DNA from: Plazaster borealis
Lineage: Eukaryota; Echinodermata; Asteroidea; Forcipulatida; Labidiasteridae
Reading direction: 5' to 3'
DNA length: 64,000 bases
NCBI GenBank assembly: GCA_021014325.1
Contig: CM037467.1
Location: 1,860,001 to 1,924,000 of the forward strand
Shown: positions 32,053-43,853 of the stretch, in pieces
Layout: the number at the start of each line of letters is the position of its first letter
Position numbering within the stretch: position 1 is the stretch's first letter
Position numbers and translations under genes: made by a program
Notes under the pieces: generated by a model
What the model was told of the DNA's origin: nothing
Seen by the model: the letters and a program-made list of their open reading frames with translations, nothing else
Databases searched by the model: none

Positions 32053-33117
32053 CATAGTGAACTCACTGCACACTGAATGTGGGGAGTTTCTTTTGATGGA
32101 TTGTACGCAGCAGGAGGGGAAAAAACATCATACAAAATATTAAACAATTCTAAATCTCCACATATCTTTAGTTTATCCTTTAACAGGACAAAGGTCTGGA
32201 ATCGGGGGCTGCACCAGAAAGGGGGTTTACAAGGCATGTTTTCCAGAACCTGTTGTCCCTCTTTGTTTGGGTGAAGTGAAGCATATCACGGTAGTTGCAT
32301 GCCTGTGCATGCTACACAATAGTAAGTCCTGGTGGATATAAATGGCAGCCGTTTGGCTGCCAGCAACAAAAATTAGGAAAATTTGAAAGTTGTTCCAGGA
32401 GTTAAAAAATGTCCGCTGTAAGTCTTGCCAAAAAACAAAAAATGGGGAAAAACACGTCATCCGATTTTAACATGGTCGCTATTTTTTGGAGGAGGTCTTG
32501 ATCTCTGTTAAAAATAACAAGGGTCCTCGGTTATTATTTAACAAGAATAGCTTTCACACGACTGGAATGTGGTATTTTTTTTAACATCCATGTGATTTTA
32601 GTCATGGTCGCTTGTTAAAAATTGTCTCGTGTGAAAGGGTTGAATGACTCTCATCCCAGGTTAATACATTCGCTATCCTGGCCTTTTGAACATCTTTCAT
32701 TTCCGTTAAACGTGTAGCTGGATTCACCGATGTCGAAAGTCCAGTTGACTAAGAAAGCAATGTTGATTTACCTGCAGCAGTACCAGTAATTAGTGACCAG
32801 CATCTACGGCGTGTTTACATTAGGATTTTGTCCCATGGCCTAGTCACTGTTCTTCTTATATAGGGTTCTCATACCGACGAGCCAAACTTCTAATGAAAAC
32901 TACGGCGGAGTTATTGTTTTCTGAGTGCTTTTTAAAATTTTATTAAAGGGAAGACGGCGCATCAAATTTGCTTCATGAATTTTGCCGATGTATGTATACG
33001 TGGAAGGCTGTTTTTGTTTTCCTGTGGACACTGAAAGGTTTAGAGAAAGACTCTGCTGGGGTCGGAATGCGAGGCCATTAACACATTTTGCAGTTATACC
33101 ACAGGTTGTTTGGTTGG
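32053..33117. other. Intronic DNA, nothing recognised
   Basis: 32520-32640 has a weak imperfect inverted repeat (TAACAAG-TAGCTTTCACACGAC against CTCGTGTGAAAG). There is no exon. Confidence 0.35.
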
Positions 33118-33360
33118 GTAAAGGGTCTGTATACGTTTGGTAATGACTCTGAAAATTAGTGTCAATAAAAACTTACTTGGTAAGAAGTACAGCAGCTTTG
33201 GATAGAATAATGCATTTTGAGAAACTTTTCACTTTCGAAGTACTGCGGTTATGGAAAAAGTATATCACTTATATCCCCAAAAATTTGATTTAGAGATGTG
33301 TTACTGCAGTAATGTTTCTCCGATAGTGTATTTTTGGTGAAAAACCCCCAAATTACATAA
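33118..33360 (+). mobile_element. Family B MITE, right end truncated
   Basis: AAAGGGTCTGTATACGTTTG, GTAAGAAGTACAGCAGCTTT and AAGTACTGCGGTTATGGAAA. The end diverges after AATGTTTCTCCGATAGTGTA. Confidence 0.7.
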
Positions 33361-33917
33361 ATTAAGAAACGGTCATGGAAAACACCCCCACCCCAAACTT
33401 TGTTCTTCTCATGTCAAAAGAATGGAGGCCAAAGCACTAGACCTAAATTAAGATTCATGGTGTTGTACTCTTCAGAGCTGTCCACCAAGTGGCTGTACAC
33501 GGAGGAACCACCATGTCCGGACACTCCTGCCAATAATCTGCCTGCCAGGAGTACATTGTGCATGTCGCGCATCTCCGGTTTGGTTGAAATTACCTACTTC
33601 TCCTCGATCGGGATGGCTAAAAATAGATATTTAATAAGGACGATTTTTTTTCCTGTGGTCTACCTTGGGCCTGAGAGGTATGGCATTGCATGCTAAAGAC
33701 AGGTGAGGTGTATGTGGATTGAGTGTGAAGTGCCTGGGTAGGCTTGGATCTGTTGCTTCATACGGCTGTTTCATGGTTGTAGGTGTGTATTTTGTAACTA
33801 TTTCATGTTTGATTTTTGCGCCAGCTTGAAATCAGTGTAAGAATTATATAGAACGTGTTACCTGTAAATGTAAATTAGGGCTTCTAACCCTAAAGTTGAT
33901 GTAATTTCAGACAATCT

Positions 33918-34330
33918 AAATCCTTTAAAAACAACTGATATGATTTTAGAATCTCTACTGCCTCATTCTTTAAAAATCAACCGATATGAGTTTAATGCAG
34001 GATTCCTAATGCCTCAATCCTCCAAAATCAACCCTCCAAAATCAACCAATATGAGTTTATGTGGGATCCCTACTGCCTCACTCCTCCAAAATTAACCGAT
34101 ATGAGTTTATGTAGGATCCCTACTGCCTCACTCCTCCAAAATTAACCGATATGAGTTCATACCTACTGCCCCACTCCTCAAAAATCAACCAATATGAGTT
34201 TATGTGGGATCCCTACTGCCTCAATCCTCCAAAATGAACCGATATGAGTTTATGTAGGATCCCTACTGTTTCGATCCTTCAAAATCAATTGATATGAGTT
34301 TGTGTACACTATGATCCCTACTGCCTCCAT
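33918..34330 (+). repeat. Minisatellite, unit about 50 bp, roughly eight copies
   Basis: Each unit reads approximately CTCCAAAATCAACCGATATG then AGTTTATGTAGGATCCCTAC then TGCCTCAATC. Copies in the middle are the most alike; the first and last are degenerate. One copy carries a small internal duplication of CCTCCAAAATCAAC near 34020-34045. Confidence 0.85.
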
Positions 34331-34670
34331 TAAGGTTATTAGATGAATGTTAAATATCATTTACCTCGATCCTTGAAAATCACCCAACTCCTGTGGATGA
34401 TTCTGAAAGACTCGGAAATGTTTTGGTTTAAGACCGCATTCAACTGAACAAGTGTGAGTACACCCTGTGTACATGTACTCCCTGAGTGGTGTACATGGGT
34501 CTTTCTTTAAATAAGGGGGCCAAAGCGTGACATGGTGTTATATCTCAAAAAATAATGTACTTTCTATATTCTTTGCATGTTCATATGGTGGGGATAGCTC
34601 ATACGTTTAATGTATAACTTCAATTTCTCGAATCAGATGTTTTGTTTTCATATACGATCCAAACTATCCA

Positions 34671-35077
34671 TCACACTGTAACGGAGACACCGGTGTCTCA
34701 GCTTCCTGTTACAGTGTGAAACTTGTGACTTGTTTTACCATAAATAAGTAGGTTTTTATTGAAAATTTAAATTTCAAAGGTTAATATGTAAACATCATTG
34801 GTATACTGTAATTCAGCTATTTTCAATGAAAACCTTCAAACGTAGGCCAAGAAGTAAAAGCCGAAAGTTTCACGCGTAACCGAGACACTGGTGTCTTTGT
34901 TACACTGTGACTCAAAAAGTCTTCTCTCCCTTATTATGCATCATAAATGTCTGAATCTAGCAGTAACATGTATGTAGCATGTTTTACTATGCACTTTGCT
35001 AGATTCAGACATTTATGATGCATAATAAGGGAGAGAAGACTGTTTGAGTCACGGTGTAACAAATACACCAGTGTCTA
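34671..35077. repeat. Layered palindromic cassette: three GTAAC-GAGACAC(T/C)GGTGTCT motifs and a 60-bp-arm hairpin
   Basis: 34671-34719 is a stem (TCACACTGTAAC with GTTACAGTGTGA) enclosing the perfect 16-nt palindrome GAGACACCGGTGTCTC at 34684-34699. 34876-34911 repeats it as GTAACCGAGACACTGGTGTC then GTTACACTGTGAC. 34900-34962 pairs with 34997-35060 around a 34-nt loop (CTTCTCTCCCTTATTATGCA against its complement). 35051-35077 is a third version (GTGTAACAAATACACCAGTG). The class is not known to me. Confidence 0.75.
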
Positions 35078-35318
35078 TTTGAAATATTAATTTCCATGTA
35101 ACATTTTGAATATCACCATGACTACTAATATTACATGCAAAGCCAGTGAAAGCTTGATTAATCCCCCCCATAAATTTTGGCATCGGAAGAAGTGTCACCC
35201 TTACATGCACAACCTGTGTGTACACTGCAAACATACTGGGCCATGAATAAATCAAATCATTTTAAATTATTAAATTGTGATCTCATCAAACAGTTTTATC
35301 TGTGCAGCTAAGCACAAT

Positions 35319-36036
35319 TTAAAGGGAGGGTATACCTTTAGTAATTACTCCATCAATTATTGACCATGAAAACTTACTTAGTAGAGAGCACTGGAGAGCT
35401 GTTAATATATTGTAAAACATTGTTAGGAACTCTGAAGAAATGTAGTTTAGAGGTACTGGACACGTTTGGTAATTGTCAAAGACCAGTATTCTCACTTGGT
35501 GTATCCCCACATATGCATAAAATAACAAACCTGTGAAAATTTGGGCTCAATTGGTCATCAAAGTTGCAAGAAAATAATGAAAGAAAAAACACCCTTGTTG
35601 CACAAATTTGTGTGCTTTCAGATGCCTGAGAAAGGCTTTAGGCCTGAAGTCTTTTTCAGATTCAAATATTTTAGTGAGAAATTACCTCTTTCTCAAAAAC
35701 TACGTTACTTCAGAGTGAGTCGTTTCTCACAATGTTTTACACTATCAACAGCTCGTTACCAAGTAAGTTTTTATGCTAATATAAATTTTGAGTAATTACC
35801 AAAAGTGTCCAGTGCCTTTAAGAGAAAGAGGTAATTTTTCAACAATTTTAATCAAGCATCTGAAAGTGCACAATTCTATGCAACAAGGGTGTTTTTTCGT
35901 TCATTATTTTCTTGCAACTTCTATGACGAATTGAACTCAAATTTTCACAGGTTGGTTATTTCATGCATGTTGGGATACATTGTACACCAAGTGAGGATAC
36001 TGGTCTCTGACAATTACCAAAAGCATACCCTGCGTA
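35319..36036 (-). mobile_element. Family C MITE split by a nested family A insertion
   Basis: Left half 35323-35450 (AGGGAGGGTATACCTTTAGT to GAAATGTAGTTTAG), right half 35822-36034 (GAGAAAGAGGTAATTTTTCA to AAAAGCATACCCTGCGTAA). Joined across the gap they follow the layout of the intact copy at 26623-26963. Confidence 0.8.
35447..35821 (+). mobile_element. Family A MITE, copy 5, nested in family C
   Basis: The element is 35451-35817, starting AGGTACTGGACACGTTTGG and ending GTGTCCAGTGCCT, with TTAG on the left (35447-35450) and TTAA on the right (35818-35821). The central palindrome is a variant built on AGGCCT (about 35636-35663). Confidence 0.85.
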
Positions 36037-36052
36037 ATGCTAAAGTCCCATC

Positions 36053-36236
36053 TCAGACCAGAGCTTGTATGTGGATTGGGTTTTCAGTCCCTATCTGATT
36101 GTGTTGGTTTTCCCCCATTGAGGTTTTCCTCCCACATCTAAAACTAAACATTTCTTCTTGTTTGCTCAGATTCATCCTGTTATTAGAGCTTGCGTTGTTG
36201 GAGGTGCAATCAAATAAATAAATAAATAAATACGTG
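36053..36236 (+). mobile_element. SINE-A copy, tRNA head missing
   Basis: GATTGGGTTTTCAGTCCCTA, TTTTCCTCCCACATCTAAAA and GCTTGCGTTGTTGG, then an AAATAAAT tail. Confidence 0.65.
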
Positions 36237-36497
36237 TTGATTTGATTCAAAAGAGAATTGTCTCAAACGTGACAGTATTTCAGACAGAAACACTTTGTAA
36301 GGTGATAAACCTTGCAAAGAAAAACTTATAAAATTCATCTCCCCCCCCTTTGTTGGATGTGTAATCAAATAAATAAATACGTGTTGATTTGATTTGATTT
36401 GAAAGAAATTTGTCTCAAACATGACTGTATTTGAGACAGAAACACCCAACCCTTCATCCGATGAACCTTGCAAAAAAAACACTGATAAAATTCATCT
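36205..36497 (+). repeat. Tandem duplication of about 145 bp including the SINE-A tail
   Basis: CAATCAAATAAATAAATA-, ACGTGTTGATTTGAT, TTGTCTCAAAC-TGAC, GACAGAAACAC and ATAAAATTCATCTC occur in the same order at 36209-36342 and 36362-36497. Confidence 0.75.
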
Positions 36498-36980
36498 CTG
36501 TTTTTCTTAACCCTCCCAAAAAAAATTAAAATCCCCACCAACCCTAACTTTAATTTGTTTGGTGTATGCGGCTATGCACACTTAATAAGATCAGTCAGCC
36601 AATGCTGTTGGAAAAACACGCTGACTCTAGCACTGTCTGGACTGGTCACTGTCCATTTTTAGCAAATGAATTGAGTTACCCACTAAATAATCTGGCCTTA
36701 GAATCTTCTGGGATTGGGAGAGGGTTTTTTTCTTCTTCTTTTCCTTCCTTTTTTTCTCTTCTACATTAAAGACACCCACACATATGCAGGCAGACAACTT
36801 GAAGTTACAACTCGCATGGTTGAACCACACTTAACATTCCCTGGTTGTGAAATTTGTGAAACACATAAAGCAAAGCGTCTCATTGCGGAGTTTGTAAGCC
36901 GAATTCTTAAAAAATGGTAAATTATTGTCGAAATACAGTGTATTTTAATCATAATTTAACCCATACTTTCTGCTTGTTCA

Positions 36981-37148
36981 CACCCATACACTCTTGCTTT
37001 GCTGAGATGTAGAACAAAGAGCCATTCCAACAGCTTTATTCCACGTACTGCATCTCTTTGGAACTCCTTGCCTGGTGCATGTTTCCCTCCATTCTACATT
37101 CTAGACTGTTTTAAGAGGAATATCAATTCCTACCTTCAGCTCCCCTGA
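36981..37148 (+). pseudogene. C-terminal fragment of a LINE reverse transcriptase protein
   Basis: An uninterrupted frame reads HPYTLALLRCRTKSHSNSF followed by IPRTASLWNSLPG and ends YLQLP and TGA. The pattern FxPRTxxLWNSLP is the usual C-terminus of ORF2 in CR1/Jockey/RTE-like non-LTR retrotransposons. Nothing upstream of 36980 is recognisable as the polymerase, so this is a 5'-truncated, dead copy. Confidence 0.65.
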
Positions 37149-37250
37149 GTTATTTTCATTTTAAATATTTTTCTTCTTGTAGCCCCTTACCAAGAGTGGC
37201 TTTTAGCCCTGTTTGGGGCGAACTTGCATTAAACAAATAAAAGTAAAAAA
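37149..37250 (+). mobile_element. 3' UTR of the same LINE family
   Basis: CTTCTTGTAGCCCCTTAC and GGGGCGAACTTGCATTAAAC, then an AT-rich tail. The same tail is at 59505-59580. Confidence 0.65.
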
Positions 37251-37354
37251 TCCCTAGGCTGACTTGCCCTCAAGTGACCTCATCCGCCACTATCCTCCAC
37301 TCTATGCTGATTGGACACCAACGTGTTTGGACTTGGATAAGATTGGTATGCCTG

Positions 37355-37495
37355 GCCTGGTGATGCAATTGTTATTTGGGTCTAAAGTGACATCATCAGG
37401 TTTGGACTGAAAACTTAGTCCACAGGCAAGGCTCTGGTCTGGGGTGGGATTCGAACCAGGGTCCGCAAAGGAAAAGACACAAACCTGATTGCCCA
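37355..37495 (-). mobile_element. tRNA-derived SINE, minus strand
   Basis: The reversed B box GGATTCGAACC lies near 37448. GGTTTGGACTGAAAAC and GACCAGAGCC-type body sequence relate it to SINE-A (8219). Confidence 0.55.
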
Positions 37496-37579
37496 AACAT
37501 AAAGACTTATGTCAATTCAGTTTTTATTCTCTCCTCGAACAATGTTTTGTTATCAATGGTTCATCAAATAATTGTGGTT

Positions 37580-37712
37580 TCATTTCATTTCATTTATTCT
37601 GGTTGTGATGAAGCCAAGGACTCTCAGAAAAGCGAACCTTTAAAATCACTGTACTAGCCAAGAACCCAAATGGAGAGAAGACAAGGAAGGAAGTTTCAGT
37701 TTTTATATCATC
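37580..37712 (-). mobile_element. SINE-A 3' part, minus strand
   Basis: CATTTCATTTCATTTATTCT, GAAGCCAAGGACTCTCAGAA, ACTAGCCAAGAACCCAA and GAAGACAAGGAAGGAAG, as in 49407-49520. Confidence 0.75.
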
Positions 37713-38240
37713 CTTCAAAATAAAAAATAAATACAAATGGAAAGCACCTCCAACTTAAGTTTACACAACAAAAACAACAGAAAAACAGAAAACATTTAAA
37801 TTTCATAAAAGGAGAATGTTTTGTCGAGCAATTTTGCATTGCAAAATATTTTATTAACAACTCATGCATTTTGCTTTTTTATAATAAAGAAATTATTCAC
37901 AAGAGCTATGCAGTGGCTTTCTTTTAAAATATTGGATACAAAAACACAGCAATATCCCGTCACCTGGCTACCTGGGAAAAATATCCGTTATTAATTTGAA
38001 GCCATTTAAACAATTTTCACATGGATGGTTCTACGTGTTCGCAATAGCTTACCTGGCCATTCAGGCATGCTGCTGTGGAAAAACAGATAGCTCTCAAGCC
38101 TCGTCGATTTCAATACTTGTTTAATTAGGCGAACCATCAAATTTCCTTTGATTAATGAAAGAAATTGCATCGCGGCGTGCATGTATTGTGAGCAAACACT
38201 GGTCTAGACCGTTAGCGAGAGGTGTAACTGCCAAGTTAAA

Positions 38241-38437
38241 GAGGAAGGGAAATGACCAATTGTATGTACTCCTTTTCCAATAGAGAGAGTCCTCATGTGA
38301 GTGGGGGAAAAATTACAAGTCTCTAACCTCACCTTAAAATGGTGTTAATTGACATTTTATTTGATACCCTTCCAGCGCAAAATTTGTCAACATCTGAGGA
38401 CATCATTCTGAGAAAAATGGGTCTCTTCTTTTTTGTA
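38241..38437 (+). repeat. Family M dispersed repeat, second copy
   Basis: Co-linear with the copy in CBR1 intron 4. Confidence 0.65.
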
Positions 38438-38478
38438 CAGGGATGTTTTGGTTCATGACTGACTTTTTCAAAAAAAAA

Positions 38479-38828
38479 TTGGAAATTGTCAAAGACCAGT
38501 GTTCTCACTTGGTGTATCCCAACATATGCATAAAATAACAAGCCTGTGAAAATTTGGGCTCAATTGGTCATCGAAGTTGCAAGAAAATGATGAAGAAAAA
38601 AAACACCCTTGTTGTACAAATTTGTGTGCTTTCAGATAGGAATAAAAACTTCTTCCAAGAAGTTTTTATTATTTGAGTGAGAAATTACCTCTTTCTCAAA
38701 AACTACGTTACTTCAGAGGGAGTCGTTTCCTACAATGTTTTATACTATCAACAGCTCTCCATTGCTTGTTACCAACTAATTTTTATGCTAATATTTGTTT
38801 TGAGTCATTACCAAACGTGTACCTTTAA
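38479..38828 (+). mobile_element. Family A MITE, copy 6, left end truncated
   Basis: Begins at ATTGGAAATTGTCAAAGACC without AGGCACTG. The right end CCTTTAA is present. One palindrome arm carries a change (CTTCTTCCAAGAAG). Confidence 0.8.
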
Positions 38829-39409
38829 GTGAATTGTGGATATGCTACAAGTGTGCAGGAAACGACCTTTTGGCCAAGCTGATTAATGACATTCTTGCTC
38901 TGAAGCAACAGTCTTTTATTGGCCTACATTTATATTGCAAATACTATACTGCGGCAATTCAATAAACTTAACTTAAGATGCAAACAGGTCCCTGCAGTTG
39001 CCTGTCACCCTGGACCTTATAAGAAAGCCACCCTACATGTACTTGGTCCATTGCCCACTTGTGAGATGGTGAGTTGACTGAATTAACAGGGCGATAAATA
39101 TCTGAGGGTCTTTTTCAATGCGTGTTCTGTTTTAGGATTGTCGCACAAAAGAGAGAGAGAGCGAGAGATGCAAATGCATGACCAGTCATCCGTAATTTTT
39201 AGACTTTCAAGCCCGATGATTACCAGGTACTCAGTACATCTGTAGAGGTGTTGTTCTTGGTCTGCTAGGCTAACAATTACCAGGGAAGGTGGAATTAACT
39301 CAATCGTTAAACTTGTTTTCGTCTGCCCTATATGCAGATGGGGACACTATGGTGATCTGTAAATGTAGACAGATGTAGGAATGATTGGGAGATTTGCATG
39401 GTGGATCCA

Positions 39410-39663
39410 TAAAATAAGGGGCACGTTGCAACCCACTCCAGGTAACCCCCTTCACAGTCCATAAGGATGTAGGCAACGATATCACTTTGTAGGAGCCTGG
39501 CTGGTAGAGCAATACTTTCCCAACTTTTTACGAAGCAATTATGGTTAAGCGCCTTGCTCAAGGGCACACGTGTCATGACCGGGATTCGAACCCACACTCT
39601 GCTGCTGACAATGTAACCAGAACTTGGGTCAGGTGAACTAGACCGCTCGGCCACGACACGCCA
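39410..39663 (-). mobile_element. SINE-B1, tRNA-derived, minus strand
   Basis: On the minus strand the head reads GTCGTGGCCGAGCGGTCTAG, with B box GGGTTCGAATCCC, then GACACGTGTGCCCTTGAGCA. The long gap between boxes suggests a class II (Ser/Leu) tRNA origin. The body GTTGCAACGTGCCCC matches 53382-53700. Confidence 0.75.
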
Positions 39664-41483
39664 GGAACACATGCTCCTAGCCTGTTATTTTTTCATGAGA
39701 ATTTTGATTGCCCATCAGCCCTGTTTGTCGTATTTGACCATAGCTTGCAGGAATGGGTTGTGTGTGAAAATATTTTTTTTTGAAAAGGGTCACCAGATGC
39801 TGCTTTTGAATAAGCCAATCTCTTGTGGCAAAGACAGACAGATGTTTCATGTGAAGAACCAGTGTTTCCTGGATAGCTGTTTTTGGAAATGTGAAATGAA
39901 TGTTTCACAATGAAAACAAGTCCTATTGGTTTGATAGATTTGGAATCATTTGAATTTGAATAATGGTGTTAATGTTTCCTGACCAGATGTTGAAACAGAC
40001 CATCAATTGAAATGAAACTAATCAAAATTAACATTATATTACAAATATCTCTTGATTTATAATTGGAAATTTATTGAAATAAATTTTATATTTATAAATA
40101 ACTTGGCATTATTATTAATTTTCTTGTGAATAACAACTTGTCATACAATTGTTTCTTTATAATTACATTTTTTTGTGGGAGGTTGGTTTTTTATTTTTCA
40201 GAATAACATATGGTAGAGATGTAACAGTCCTCCATTTTAAGAAATACATGTATGAGGAGAGCTATAAACTGCTCTCTCTGTAAATTTACTTTTTCGCACA
40301 AGGTTTAAGGAGTGCACTGCCATTCCTTAAATGTATAATACAGGATTGGTAAGGATAAAAAATATCATTGTTTAATTTTAGTCTGAAAGCTTACTGATTA
40401 TGCAGTTCATACTAGAACAAATTTTTTCTGTGAAATATTTCCCTCTGAAATTAAGTCATATTCCAGAAAACTGTATGGTCTATCTGAAAACCTAAAACAA
40501 AATGCAACAGCTGATAAGGACAATTTGTTTACATGCTGAAAATTGTGCATGGTTTGCTTGATAACACATAACACTGTCTGCGACTATTTTGTCAGCTCTA
40601 CCAATCCTGTATAATATCTTTACAAATGATGAACTGATGTAATGTTACATGAGTGTCTCTGGGGTTAAGTGGACTGCTCTCAATAGAATGATTGTCATGT
40701 ATCAGACAGTTCCTAATTAGCGTTTCGTTCAGTGGTTGAAGTACAGTCCGGCACCAGAACATTCTGGTCACGACGAATCAAAGTATTCCCTTAAAAACAA
40801 ACCAAACCCCTGACTTCTAAATTATTGCCAACACCCCCCCTTTCCCTGAGCATCACTCCAAAGCCACCCAGCAATTATCCAGATAACCCTAATTTATTTC
40901 CTGTCGCTGAAGTCCGCCTCTGGTTTCAAGAGGGTTTCTCCTTTGACGTCGATGACTCCCGACTAAAAGCCTTGCGCTCGACAACAAACCATACCCCCCC
41001 TGTAATTGTGGACCACAATTAGACAAATCAAGTGTACACATATCTAGTGCTCTTGTACGTGCCGACGTGATGGTTCACTCAGAGACATGTGGATATATAT
41101 CTCCCGAGGAAAGATTTAGAAGACCACCATGTAAAAGAAAAGAAAAACAAAATCATCCTCGGGTGTTCACGGTCCCTCAATGTTTTTACGTAAAATAACT
41201 CCCACAAGGGGAATTTTCCGCCTGATTCGGTATGAAATCATGATTTTTTGAGAGTATAAATAAAAATAAAATAAAAAAATCAATGTCGTCAACACCACAG
41301 TCCTGTGAATGAAAGAACTATAATCGGTGTAGAGTGCAGGCACTTGCACCGTACAAGTACTGTAGGTGAGATATTACGTGAGATGTTCGGTTAATCTAAG
41401 CACGACCTTCCAGGAATGGCGGTACTTTAAAATCAAAAGCTGTGATGTAAATCCGTAATGCATTCACCTCCATTAACATTTAT
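39664..41483. other. Intronic DNA, nothing recognised
   Basis: Very AT-rich at 39900-40620. A 65-codon frame at 40825-41022 has no recognisable domain. Confidence 0.35.
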
Positions 41484-41847
41484 CAGGGTTTCTCCCCACG
41501 CACAAGCTAGCATATAGGGCCTAGATACATGTATGTGCAGTTGTGTGATGATATGAGCAAATTTCAGCTGATACGCCCCCAACCACCCCCAAACCCCCCA
41601 AAAAAAAAAAAAAAAAAAAAAAAAACCCACAAAAAACAAAAACAAAAGAACCCACAAAAATAAAACAACATCGAGAGAAAAATCATATAGAATGCTCTAG
41701 ATTGCACAGTAGGGCTTTCAAAACCAAGATAAACACCAAGTAGAAAACAATCTGAAGACCTTGTTTCAATTCAGCGTACTTTGGCCAAACTTCAAAAACT
41801 TGGGTCCAGAATGCCCACAGTTTTGAAAAAACCTGGGGAGAACCTTG
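41484..41847 (-). mobile_element. Family H MITE expanded by an internal A-tract
   Basis: CAGGGTTTCTCCCCACGCAC at the left and CTGGGGAGAACCTTG at the right. A 26-nt A-run at 41600-41625 with C/A-rich sequence accounts for its greater length. Confidence 0.75.
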
Positions 41848-42939
41848 TCTACAGATGTTCACAATTTCTTATATTTTAATATATTTTAAATTCATTTAAT
41901 GTCTTAAATTGTCAACAAAGGATGATAGAAAAAAGTATGCTATTTCACTATAAAAAGGCAGTGCAAATATATTCAGTTTACTGTATTACGATTTGTTTTT
42001 TGGTTTGACCTTGTAGTTTATGAGTTATGAGATTGAAATAAACTCCGATTTCAATCCAACCAGTTGATAAATTGAGTTAACATTGGAACTCATTGTATAT
42101 ATGGCAAGCGGCATTATACAAAAAGACTAAGTATAACGTGAACGTAGAACATGTGTCCCTGGCGATGAGAAAGAAAAAATACCGTTTTTTTCGCCACTAT
42201 AAAATGATTGATTGCACCGAAGATCCATTCCATACAGTGCCCCACTGCAATTCTCTTTCATTTCCATATTAAATTAAAATCTTTCCCAGAACGCTACTTT
42301 TGTATTTCGGACAATAGGTAGCCAGATTATTAGGGCCTGGAGGAAAGATAAAATTGTTTCTCATAATTAAGAATCCCATTCCCATTCACAAAAACACGAG
42401 TCCTTTTGTCACAATTTTCCAAAGACCTCTGTTGTAGATAATGGTCGTAAAAATTATGAAGACTTTGCGTCTAAAAATAAATGTGATTGTAATGGTCTCG
42501 ATGGATACTGTACTTTTCTAAGCATCAGGTCTGCAATAACACAGAAACCACTGCGGCCATCATTTAGAGTTGAGTGTCTCATTTCTTAAACGTTTCTGGG
42601 CAACAGAGGGCGCCATAACTTTGCGCGATAAGCCAATCAGATCACACGATACGATCTGTGCGCCGCATCTGTATGTACAGTTTGTAGTTTTCAATGTGCT
42701 AGACTTGAGTAATTTGTATTATTTTATATACTGTACATTAAAAAATATTTAAGAAATTTGATTCATAATTTGCCATCTTGAAGATAAGAAGATTTGAAAG
42801 GACATTTCAATTGTGTTTTTTTCCCGCCTCCTTTACTTCTATTCTACCTTCCCTTTCAGCAGGGATGAAGAAAGGACATTGGGCATGAGATTTCTCAGGA
42901 TTTGTTCTTGATGTCAGGATTTTCTCAAAATCTATCAAA
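41848..42939. other. Intronic DNA, nothing recognised
   Basis: No repeats shared with the rest of the window were noticed. Confidence 0.35.
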
Positions 42940-43270
42940 TCTTTTTTGAAAGAAGAAAAGCTCTCACCAAAGTGAGGAAGAAATAGTCCACATTGTGTCC
43001 AAACCTGTTTTTTTGTATTTCTGATGATGCACAGAGTCTTTAAACCCCCTCCTGAATTTATATCATATCTAGAAGGTTCTGAAACCCAGGCATGCGAAAA
43101 TAAGCAAATTCTGTCAAATATTTCTTGAAAGAAGAAAAGCACTCACCAAAGTGAGGAAGAATTAGTCCACATTGTGTCCAAACCTGTAGTTTTGTATTTC
43201 TGGTGATGCACAGAGTCTGTAAACCCCATAACATCTAGGAGCTTCTCAAACCCAAGCAAGCGAAAATAAG
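42940..43270 (+). repeat. Tandem direct repeat, unit about 180 bp, two copies
   Basis: GAAAGAAGAAAAGC-CTCACC, AAAGTGAGGAAGAA-TAGTC, CACATTGTGTCCAAACCTGT and TTTCTG-TGATGCACAGAGTC recur at 42947-43042 and 43125-43222, and CGAAAATAAGCAAA follows in each. Confidence 0.8.
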
Positions 43271-43656
43271 CAAAATACACCAGTAAAAATAAGACAAATC
43301 GAAATCAAAAGCCTGAAAAAAGGTACATGAACACTACAATAGTGTCTAAAAAGATACAATCTTACATAAAATAGCATTTAAATAGTACAAGTATCATTTT
43401 GAGAGTAACCATAAATAAATTAACAATACACTGTCAAGATGAATTACTACTGGACGCTTGTCATAAATTGATGCTAGTAGTTTATGAGCATTTGTTAATC
43501 AAGGATTGTTTTGTGTGGGGGTTTTTTCTTTCTTTTTATCGACCAATTTTAATTTCCATGGTGAGGGATAACAATTATATGCAAATTAATAAAATTCAAA
43601 TATCTTCCTGATTTTTCTGCACACAAAATTCAACCTATTTGTGTAGATTTGTACCA

Positions 43657-43852
43657 GGGCCCAATTTCATAGAGCTGCTTAAGCAGAAAATATTGCTCAA
43701 ACATTTTCTGCTTAGCAAAAATATGCAGGATACCAGTCACAGATTGTACACGTGACATGGTAGTGTGGCTGGTAACCCTATTCTGGTAAGCATAATTTTG
43801 TTATGCTTAGCGTTTTTTTTTTGTGCTTAAGCAGCTCTATGTAATTGGGCCC
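43657..43852. mobile_element. Family F MITE, first of an adjacent pair
   Basis: GGGCCCAATTTCATAGAGCT start, mirrored end GGGCCC at 43847-43852. Confidence 0.8.
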
Positions 43853-43853
43853 A

